From: Hyposmocoma kahamanoa
Taxonomy: Eukaryota; Arthropoda; Insecta; Lepidoptera; Cosmopterigidae
Direction of reading: 5' to 3'
Length of the DNA: 64,000 bases
NCBI RefSeq assembly: GCF_003589595.1
Contig: NW_020653993.1
Span: 8,285,360 to 8,349,359, forward strand
Shown here in pieces: positions 12,201 to 24,200 of the stretch. Within the stretch, counting starts at the first letter, position 1; each line of letters starts with the position of its first letter. A model generated the notes under the pieces. That model worked only from the letters and a program-made list of their open reading frames with translations, was not told where the DNA came from and did not search any database. The position numbers and the translations under genes were made by a program.

Positions 12201-15200
12201 TATTTTATTTATATTGTATGTATGTTGTCCTTAAGGTATATAGTATATGGGTCATGTGGCCTGAAATAAATGTATAAATAAATAAATAAATAAAAAATAA
12301 AAAGATCTGATGGGCACTGCCACTGCGACCGTCACTCTGAGACATACGTTGACAATCCCATGTGCCAGTAATTTCATCAGGACCCTTACCCTTCCAAACG
12401 GAAACACAGTAATGCTGACATTACTTGGCGGCAGAAATAGGCAGTACTTCCCTGGACAAACTCTTCCACAAGAAGCTGTACTGCTTCTAAAAAGGTTCTC
12501 CCAAACTTCATAAAAGTTTATCGGGAGAGTTTGGTTGCTACGCTTAATATTACAGTCACATAAACATTACATTCAGTTACCAACATTACAGTTTTTTAAT
12601 ATTTACCTACATTGTATCTAATAAATATTTCTTATTTCATTTTTAACAGACTACGGTTTTTTAAATGTGACGGAAAACAGTTAAGCTTTGTTGGAATTAA
12701 ATAGTCCTTAGATCTTTTACCATATACGTTATTTGTTTTAAAAGTTTCATAGCTGCCCATCGTTGCTTGTCTTCTTGGATAATTATAATTTTTAGATACT
12801 TTACATTCATGACTTGGATATTCTTGTAATATTTGTAACATTTTTTTTCTTTAATGGCAAGTCTATGGCACGTCAGTAGCCTAGTCTATGTATTTACTAA
12901 CTATGTATTTGACATACAAAAACATTTAATTTGAAAAGTTATTCAGTTAGTCATTTTTATTTCGGGACTTAATCACGTATAAAAACATATTTTAATTACC
13001 TAGACGTTTCGGACGTATTGCAACGTCCATGGTCTCGAAAGGGCTGAAGAGGCAGGTGTCAGCGTCTTCTAGCAGTGCGAGCTTTTCTCGTCACGTTCTA
13101 GAACGTCATCATTATAGTAGAATCGTATCTGAAGCTATTGAAATTAAAAAGCACCGTAATTTCAACCGAGAAGACGGTATTAAGCTTGCATCGTCATGGG
13201 ATCCACTTATCAGCAAATGTAGACGACATCGAGTATCGCCCAACAAGTCGCCGGTTGTCGTGAGTGTTGTGCGTCGGTTAAGTGAGAACTCTAGTGCACA
13301 AATAAATAATGAAGATCAAGTGCTACCGCCTCTTCAGTCCCTTCGAGATCATGGACGTTGCAATACGTCCGAAACGTCGGGGTAATTAAAGTATGTTTTT
13401 ATACGTGATTAAGGCCCGAATTAGAAATCAAATAATGTGTGAAAAACGTGAAAGTTTCTATCAAAGTATTGCTGGTTAAACGAGATAAAAATTAAGATAT
13501 GCATAGCAATTTCCGTGCTAGTTTTTAGTAAGGCAACGTCGATCGTTAGTGTTTGAACGAATAAATGCAATCACTGTTATACGAGTAGCACTGACATTCT
13601 ATTGAGTTTCAACTGCCATTGCAATTAGATTTGAGCAGAATAACAAATCGATGTCTTACTTTCTACTCGTATCGTTATAAACAGTGGTTATGGACATGGT
13701 AAATCTTCCATTTATTTTAAATTTAGTATCAAGGGTGTTAATTTGAATGCTTTACTTTAAGAATAGGTAAAAGCCAGTGTGTAAATGTGAAGGAAATATG
13801 ATGTGAAATCAGCCTGCAAAATTTGTATATACAATCAATTTTTTGCATTTCAAAAACTTTGTGCTTTGAGATACGAGTTTGAGAAAGTGAGACGACGAAA
13901 TATAGTCTCAGTAGGGTCTTGATGGAATTGCAATGACCAGTGCTTTCAAGAAAATTAGTAGACGGGGTATTGTAACGGAATTATAATTGAATTCTACTCG
14001 TGGAGAGATCGCTCAATCAATGTTGACTTGACACACTAATGATTAACGTGACGTCAGAAACTTTTCAGACGTGCGGTGACCCGTTTTGGCCGGGATATTT
14101 GATGGATATAGGGATGGTATTTATGGGGAGTCACCAGAGGAAAAGCGGGAAAAACTGTTTTACTACATCAAGTTTATTATTATTAAATATCGAACTTATA
14201 AAAAATATACGACAATTTTTAAATTGCTCAGCGGTTTAAAGAACGAAAGAAAAAGAAACGTTTATTCATCAAATTGAGTCACTATACACACTTAAATCTA
14301 ATGCTTATTACTAAAACAACAAATGGCTGCGTGATTCCAAATTAGTAAGTTTGTATAGTGGCGCAAAAGAAGCAAAGGATACGACTCAGCAATATGTCTA
14401 TCTCGGGGGAGACAGACGCTGGTTTTCAGTCGTTCCGGTTTCAGCGTCGGCTGAGACCTAAGGAAATGGTACATGCCCTGTGTATCCTCTGTTTTATGCC
14501 ACACTACACATTTACAATACACGTATGATCCATGTGTACATTATTATATGAAAGCTAAGTAAATATACATAAATAAGTTAGAAGACAAGAGTTAGGAACT
14601 TCCGCATCAGAGCATATGTTGGTTTTCTATCAACAGATTTTTCATACGTTTTCTAAATGCGGATCTTGAGATTGGCTATTTAAGTGGAGGAGGCAGATTA
14701 TTCCAGAATTAAGATGCCTGAAACCGGAAGCTACCCTCAAAAACTCTTGTTTTATGGAATGGCGTTACCAATAAAAAAACTATTAACTCTGCGCCACGCC
14801 TTCCTTCACCTCGTCAGTCGCCATCGGGCGCTTGTTGACGTCGGATCTGTATTATAATATTCTCGGCCTTTTCTTATTCTATTCATATTAATTTTCAGCG
14901 CGCGGGTTGCGGGACTCGCCCTAATTTAATAGCTTTTTCCGCTCTGAACACATTGTTTATGTAACGGACTGCCCTTGTATGTTAAAGACGACTAAGTGAT
15001 TTTGGCTGAGCCGGAAAATGTAATTTGCGAAATTCATTAAAAATAAAAAATATACATTCCGGTGGCCTTCAGCAAACTACGTCGCCCTGCCCAAGGCGAC
15101 GTAGTCGACTCAGCGCCGTTCTTCTTACAAAGTCTTTTTTAACCAAAAAATTTCCACATAGGTAATCATCTCGAGAAAGAAAAACAAGTCTTAATAAAAA

Positions 15201-18200
15201 AAACTCAACGCAAAAAAAATTGCAATGGCAGCTGACAAAACCCTTATCTTTTTAACTTAACCCTTTTAGCGGAATACCAAACGTACAAAGTCCTGCCACT
15301 GACACTATCGACATGCAAGTGAGATGATTTAAAATTAGCAGACTTGGGACCCTGGCACCATGACCAACTTAAAACAATTAGTATTCTACCGGTATCTAGC
15401 GAGTTTCCGATATAAGAATCAACAAACTTACTCTCGCTTCACATGCTACTCCGGTACACTGGAAGTAAAACAGAAATCTCTAAAACCTTCATAGTTAACA
15501 AATATAATAAACACAAAGAACATTTATTCCGAGTGTTTTATCGGGTGTCTTACTTAAATCACAAAACAATGAATATTAACTAAACTGCCTTCGTGGCCTA
15601 ACGGTTACCATGCCGGACTGCCACGCAGAGATCCCAGGTTTGATTCCCGGGTCGGGAAAAATATTTTTATGGTCTACATTTATTTCTCTCGTGAGTTTGG
15701 GTGTAATTTGTGGTTGTCTATGTGTGTGTCCGGGGCACCCGCAACACAGGGTTCCCTAGTGCGTGGCTATGTTCAGTGTGTGCGTTATTATTATTATAAG
15801 CTGAAAACACTGCTGCACTGTTAAAAGCATCTCGGGGGAGAAATAAACGGTTACAACGTATTTTGAAATCTTTTTTGTATAATATCAAGTGACGGGACGA
15901 ACAATTTGTGCGCCTGATGGTAAGCGACACGCCTGTCCATAACAGTTGCAGTGCCACTCAGAGCTTTAAATCGCAAAGATCTGAGGGGCACTGCCAGTGC
16001 GCCTGTCAGCTCAAGACGTATATTCGGAATACAGTAATGGTGACATTACTGTTTCGCGGCAGAAATAGGTAAGTAGTACTAAACAGAAGTTATAAGATCT
16101 ATAAAGAAAATTTTATACTAAATACTATTTTAAAGCCGGGTTTCCGCTACACAAGTACTATATACTGCCCTCATAACGAAAAAAGGCACAACTATGCGTA
16201 CTTTATACAGCAGTTGTACCTTTTTACGTTCCGAGGGTAGTATAGTAAGCATAATATTTAGTACACTTTAGTGCCATATAAATATTTATTAGGTACTATT
16301 CTTTAATGTCTTGAAACTAGAATGCTCATTCCTAAAACAAATAAAAAATATGTCACAATCGGTAAATCTATAAAAAAATCCGATTAGGACAGGACCGCAC
16401 TTATCAACACGCTTCAGCATCAAGCGTCACGAACCCTGACATTCATCTGCGTCACAGACGAATGACCTGCTTTAAAATAGAATTAAAAACGACTCCCTGC
16501 AGGCACAAGGAAATTATTAGAAATTCCTTTGTAACTTTTTACAAGAAACTATTGATTCTGGAAAATGGAACCACTGTGTTCCTTTGTGTTGAACGATAGG
16601 GTGAACAGGATTTGAAGAGATTTTTTTATTTGTCAAGATTAAAAAAAGGGGTATGTGTATTTTGTCTTTGAAATGTACAAGATAGTGATTACCACAAGGC
16701 AATAAATACAGTAGAAGGTACTTACTTGAGCTCAGTCCGCTCAGTCCATTTTCGCTTTTGTTGGTGGTCTCAATCATATGGATCAAAACCTCGAAAAACG
16801 TACATAAATTATTTTGCTACTTTGGAACGCAAAAATGATAGCCCCACCTTATAACACATTATGGTGTTTTATGTCATTGTTAAGTCTTTTTTATTTAATT
16901 TTAATAAATTTTTAAATTTACTATTTATCGTAATATTTTTTGTTACAAGAATTGAAAGTAAACCTTATGCCGCTGCAATAAGGTCGCTTCTTTTTTAGAG
17001 AATCAAATAAACATCCGATTCCTCGAGATGTTTACTTGGTTCAGCTAATGACCGCTAAATGGCAGCACATTGATTAAAATTTCAATATAAAGTTTAAATT
17101 ATATTAACAGCTCATTATTATATTAACAGTATTTGTATCAGTATTTCTTTTTAAATTAGAAACTATGCCCAATGTGTACCATGATTTCATAGTGTTAAAT
17201 ATTACGATTGTGCGAGTTTTGTTGACCACGGTTTTTATATAATCGAAACTTAAAGCACTTCCATTGTATTTTTTCTTCCGTAGTGATTACATTGCATTAA
17301 ATTCAACAAAAAGTTGAAGTTCAAAAAAAAACGACTAAACAATTTGTTCGCACTCCTGTCAGTTTTCGTATGTACTCCGAACAATTTATTAATAGAGTGC
17401 GGTCACCCTACAACAAGTATTGAATTCACGTCGAAAGGAAACGGTAATTACAGTGTAGCATGAAATATTTTATGTTTAGCGGTATTTCTCGGACACATTC
17501 CACTAATGTGCTTCAATTGAATGATCAATTGAAGCTCATTAGTGGAATGTGTCCGGTACCAGCAACATAGGTAGCGTTGATGAACCTGCAGATCAACTCA
17601 ACATCCGTACGTACTATAAATTGTATAACTAGACAATTCACACACAAAACAGGCAAAAAGACTTATTTGTTGAATCAGCTCTCCAGCAGCGATTATCATA
17701 AAAAAAGAAATTGAAATGTGCATCCTTAGTGGAGAGAATCCACAGGATTGCAAGATGGGTATTGCGTGGAGTTGCCTCTTTTTCGTCTAAAAAAGACCTT
17801 ACTCATTTCTGCCGCCAAGCAGTAATGTGTTCCGGTTTTGAAGGGTAAGAGTGCTAGCGAAATTACAGGGACTTGTCAAGATGTCTCAGGATGACAGACG
17901 CAGTGGTAGTGCCCCTCAGATCTTTGCAATTTAAAGCTCTGAGAGGCACTAACCGTTATCAACAGGAGTATAGTTTGACACCAGGCGCACGACTTGTTCG
18001 TCCCGTCACTTTTTCAAAGAAAAAAGGTCTTTACTTCGAAATTAGTAATCAGTATGGAGTAATTTCACAAAAAAAATTAAATATCAATTCAATATTAATT
18101 TAAAATATTTTGTCGCTTTAAAATATTTTTATTTGTCGCTATTCACTGAAATCTCTCGCCAGGACTGGTAGCTGTAGAGGTACTAACTGGGTGATAAAAC

Positions 18201-21200
18201 TTTCATAGATTTCGCATAGATGGCGCTACGACTAAAAAGTCGTTGAAAAAAACCAATTACAAAGATACGACGCAAGCACCTAGAAAAATTCGTGAAGTCC
18301 ACTGGTTCGTGCCGTGGCTTAGTTAGTATAGCGTCTGTCACGGTAAGCTGGAAGACGTCGGTTCGCATCCGGCCGGATCGAAGGAATTTTTTCTGAGTGT
18401 TCGATCTTTGTATTAATAATTATAACAAACTAGTGGAGTAATTTCACAAAAAATAATTGAATATCAATTCAATAAAAACATTTAAACTAGTACACTAAAC
18501 TTCTTTTCCATAAGTCCTTGTTGAGAATTTGGATTTGCAAAACCGGGGGAAAACTTTTTCTTCGATTGTAACACAGTTTTTATATTCTAGCCCTTCACGG
18601 CAAAAAGGCGAGGTGGCTCGAATTATGTGTCCGGGATTAAATATTAGTTATAGCAGAGACGTCTTACTAGACGTCGTCGGATCGAACCCGATCGGACAAT
18701 CTTTGTTATTAATAATTATAACAAAATACTGGAACAATAATTGAATATCGTGGTAGTAAAACATATTGGCATTTAATAAAAACTTGAAAATTACAACAAC
18801 CTACTTTTATAGATTTCAGGGTCAAAAAATCCCTGATTAATGCCAACCACGTTGAACCCCTTAGTTTTTATTATTTGTTGATAGGATTTTATAAGAACTG
18901 CTAATAAACTGTCAGTGTTTATTCAAACATCAAAAGCATCCAGGGATCAAGCACATTTTTACCAATTACTGAAAATCAGGTTTTTTAATTATTATTTTTT
19001 TAAACACCAATTGTTTTTCTTGGTCAATTTCGTAATTTAAAAAGTAAATAATAAGTCTCTTCTTTCTATCTTTACCTACGCTAGACGTGGTCGGCACAAC
19101 ATGTATTTTTCTTCCACTCTCATCATCACATTTCCACAGCCGTTATTTCCATACTCACACCTTTCTAACCCATATCATCTTTCACACAATCCATCCATCT
19201 TTTCTTTGGCCTTCCTTTCCCCTTATGTCCCACCACATTCAGACCTAACACTATTCCCGTCACATGATATTCTTCCCTCTGCATGGCGTGTCCATACCAC
19301 GTAAGTAACTATATACATATAGGAAATGAAACTATTTTTCCGGATTTAAATCGCGCATATCTGTTTTTTCAAACAAACCAACATTTCGGGCCCTTTACAG
19401 GTCTCATGGTCACGGTTGAAATACACGCGATTTAAATCCGGAAAAATAGTTTCATTTCCTATGTGTAACAATCGCGAAAACCTAAGAACTCGATATAACT
19501 ACATACATAACTATTTTTATTTAACTTTATTAAGGGTAATAAAATTTAAAAACAAATACCTAGACCTTCTTAGACACTTTGATGTGTAGTTACCAGCATA
19601 GACATTGCCGAAAAGTGAAATCCGTCTTCTCCTTAATACACACCTCGTGGCTTTATGGCGCTCCGCGTGTATTATCCCGTGATCTCGTATCAGGAAGCAT
19701 AAATATATTTTCGTATACAATACATTTCCCCAAGGAAAGATGAGTTGGGTACGCTGTTCTTAGTGCCTACACAACTGAAGCATCGTACACAGGATATCCC
19801 CTCAAAGCGATGAGTTAGATATGCCTTTTTTTCTTTATAACATCAAGTGACGGGACAAACAAGGCGTACGCCTGATGGTAAGCTACACGCCTGTCCGAAA
19901 CAGTTACAGTGCCACTCCGAGCTTTAAGATCTGAAGAGCACTACCACTGTGCCCGTCACCCTGAGACATAAATTGACAAGTCCCATATGCCCGTAATTTC
20001 ATCAGCAGTCTTGTCCTTCAAAACCGGAACACAGCAATGCTGACATTACTGTTTGGGGCAGAAATAGGTAAGGTGGCAGTTCTACCCTGGATGAACTCTT
20101 TCACAAGGAGCTCTACTGCTTCTAATGCCTTTCCAACTATGTTATAAATTTAGCTATTAAAAACCGTATTTAGTGCATCCACTTGGGAATGAATTTAGGA
20201 CGGCTTTTAGCTAGTAAAATCATAGTACTTCGCTCAAATAAAAAATCTTCAATCGTATCATGGACTATAATAACCCAAGGGGTTAATAACGGGGGACTGC
20301 TAAATGCGATACAAGATGGCGTAGTCGGGTATTTAGTACCAATTAGACCACCAGATGTCGCGACGAGTACCGAACAGCTATTTTTCTAACAAATTTGTTT
20401 CTTTTTTATAATAAGTGAAGGTACGAACAAATCAAGCGCCTGATGGCAAGCGATACATCTGTCCGTAACAGTTGCAGTGCCACTCAGAGCTTTAAATCAC
20501 AAATATCTGAAGGACACTGCCACTTCGCCTGACAATCTGAGACATAAGTTGACAAGTACCATGTGCCTGTAATTTCACCAGCACCCTTACCCTTCAATAC
20601 TGCAAAGCAGTAATGCTCACATTATTGTTTGGCAGCAGAAATAGGTAAGGTGTCAGTACTTCCCTGGACGAACTCTTTCACATGAAGGTCTAACTACGCT
20701 ACTCTAAAGGCCATCCTCTCTAAGGATTGGAAATTAATCTCCAGTTGCTTGTTATTCATAGGTATATTTTAGTGAGAAAGGTGAATGATGCTTGTGCATT
20801 TTAATTAATAGAAACAGAAATTGCCATTCTAACATGAACTAAATAGCGCCATCTAGCAATTCTTAGCGTGTACTACGATGACGAAATCGATACCGCTGCA
20901 AGCGGTGTTGTTGGTAGTTATATAATGATCTACCAGATGATCTAATTTTTAATGATATAATGATCTGTTTAACATTGACAAGCTGCAATTTATTGTGATA
21001 ACAAAGAAATCAACTAAATAGCTCTTATTACACAGAGTTATGTGGATAGTGTCGGCTATTCTTTTATTTTTTTAGGATTTACGCCATCTACCCCTGTTAG
21101 GAAACTTTAGTTTATAAATTAGTTTGTAACAATGGTAACCCACAATGCCATCTATGACACGCATATTTGTTAACTACTTTCAGGCTATCGATTAGCGCCA

Positions 21201-24200
21201 TCTAGATTTTACTAGACGGAATTTTGACCTTTTTCAGAGTTACAAACTGTAGTATGTAGATTAGAAGTCATCTTGCGTTCTTGGTTCATGGTCGTATGTA
21301 TAAATTAACGCTAACCAGCCGGCAGTGCAATGCTCTTGTGTGGTTCTTCTTGGAGTCTGAGAAATGTCAGTACATTTCTTGCCGTAGTACTTATTTTAAT
21401 TCAATATAAAATGTTCAATGTAGGTAAATCATTGAATGTCGACAGAACGTCTTCTTGCATACCGTGCCAGACGCTATACCAACTAAGCCACGGAACGAAC
21501 CAACGGACCTCACGAATTTTTCTATGTGCTTGCGTCGTGTCTTTCTACTTGGTCTTTCAACGACTTTTTAGTTGTAGCGCCATCTATGAGAAATCTATTA
21601 CAGATGTATCACCCAGTTACTACCAATTGTTTGTTATTGTGTGGTCATCCGACTTTAAGCAATGAATTCCAATGGTACCTAATTTCAGCGTTATGAAAGC
21701 ATCAAACGGTTATTGTTAAATGTCATAGTTCTATTCGGAAAGATCTTATTTCAATTATCCTTCAAACTTTAAACGGAAATAGTAAAATCCGATTTACGAA
21801 ATACAATTTGCATCGAAACAGTCCGTTCCTTAAGGAAGGATGTACAATATCTTAAAGGGTTGACATTCTGTAGCGAAAGATTTTCTATATTTTTCCTATT
21901 TAATATATCAACATACACCAGTGGCGAGGCGTCCATGTGACTTGATTCCCACCGGTTTGCATAAAATTTACTACGTATGAAAAATATTTGTATGGTCTAC
22001 ATTTATTTATCTCCTGAGTTTGGGTGTAATTTGTGGTTATCCACGTGTGTGTCCATGGCATGGCCGCGGTACAAGGTTACCCTAATGTGGGCTATTTTAA
22101 AAAAATATGGTAGTAATACATTGTTTTTTAATTCCTCTATAGAGTAGTTAGCGAAAAGCGTACACCCGTGCACAACTGTGCAATGTATAGAATTAAAGTA
22201 ATTGTTATTTACCGTAGCCGTACAGTCTTCTCCTATGCACTGTGAAAAGAGATATGACGATGATGAATAAAAAAAACATTGATAATTGAAATTAATACAC
22301 AAGCCATTTGACATTTTTTAGAATTATTCCGTGTGCTTCGCGACATAATTATTACGTAAACTGTCATTCCTCCCGCACCGCGCACCTGCCTCAGGAACCG
22401 ATTCAGTTAAGGCCTATTGTAAAGTGTTTTTCCGAAAAATGTAATTATGAAGATCGTGATCAAGATATTAATAAATAAATATTACACTTAAAATTAAATT
22501 AACACATTACCATTGCATTACATCCTGGTCCCTTGCACTGTTAACGATAAAATACGGATTATTTTAGTACATTGCGTATCAAGGGCGGTAAATAAGAAAT
22601 TATGAAACGAGAGTCTTTTAGAAGCCCGAAACCTCACTCACTCACTTGTTATTTTTACCTCCTTTGTAATTTTTACCGCCCTAGCTACACTCGATGTTTT
22701 TCATCACATTTGCGAGGAAATATATACAATGATAATTTATTTCTTTTATAAATAAATATCGCTTCACAACACAACATTTACGGATTTTGCAAATCTGGGA
22801 TTTTTTGTTTTATTTAAACACAATGTCAGCAATTCTTCTATATATAATACAACTTGAATTAAAGTATTATAAAAGGCACAGACGCGTGCAGTCACGACAA
22901 ATGAGAATAAAATAAATAATTTCCGAATTCTAAAAATATTGTAGAGTTTGAACGTAGTTGAATTGCAAATGTTTTTTTTTTCTATACTTGAAGCTTATGC
23001 GAAATACATTCAGATTTTTTTTGAGCATAAAAACATTTTGCTTAATCTTTAAGAGTAGTACAGTATAAATAAAATTAAAAATGTATTACCGTTCGAGGAC
23101 GGTAATGTACAGAAAAGATCCGTGAGCATAATTTAGGATACTATTGTCGACATTGCTTGCATAACATGACACTGTTTACGAGCAAATGCGATGGAAAATA
23201 ATTAAAAAACTGATTTTGTATAATATACAAAGACTTGGAATTCAACCGTAAACATTCAAGCAAATTTGACCAAACTTACAATAGCTGCGCACACTTTTCC
23301 TATGCACTGAAATAAAAATAAATTAAATTATTGCTGTCTCTTTAACCGTTCATGTACAGTAATGACGTTTATCGTCAAATGAAATATCAGAATAAGATAG
23401 TACGCGTAATAGTTAGCGCAGGCCACACCGCAAATGAAGCTAGCTAACTCACTGTGCGATTTCCAAGTTCTCGCCTACTACTTCTCCATAGAGAAGTATT
23501 AACAACGTACTGACAAAATTTAGTGATTTACATAGAACATTTCATATTAAATCAATATAAGCTCTATAGAACAAAGAAACGTTGTGAGTAAAACGAGTAG
23601 ATACACTGTTCATGAACGGGTTAATTAACCTCCAGGAACATCGTTACATTTGACAATATCAATTACATTGTTATATAAACATGAAGATCTTCAAAAAAAG
23701 ATCATCGTCTTTTCGTCACGTCTCTTCTAAAAAGAGGGTTTAGATCACAGTCCACCATACTCACCTAATCGACTTAGAGACTTTACGTTTTTAGGGGTAG
23801 TGAACCTTATTTTGCGTGGTCTTAATCACGTGGTACTAATAAGTGCTATTGAACAAACTTAACCTTTAATATGTGAGCGGTAAAATTCATTTTAGTATGA
23901 CTTCCTTATTGCATCATTAGTAATTAAATATAGAATACAAATTTCAACCATAAAGCTGAAATTCCTTTAGCACTATTCTTTAGAATGCGTAAGAAGGCTC
24001 TCAGAAACAAAAGGTCGGTTAAGGGAACAAGTATCTTATCGATTGTGCATTCGACACGGGGATTCGAACCGCCATCCCTCTCAACTGAGACATAACCATT
24101 CTCCCACAGATCTACCACCCTGAATTCATTTAAAAACAAAACGATTCACTGAAAAAATTGTTGCAAAAAGTAAGGAACATAAATTTACACGGAAAATAAA

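Noticed and set aside
15585..15660. tRNA-like sequence with box A and box B (also 44.7, 43.5, 44.45, 18.3, 52.7 kb)
   Set aside because: Each runs into a repeated SINE body and occurs in several copies; none is a free-standing tRNA gene.
23160..23200. AACAG|TGTCATGTTATG as another Cys micro-exon
   Set aside because: No second Cys at the right place and no GT donor after 27 bases.
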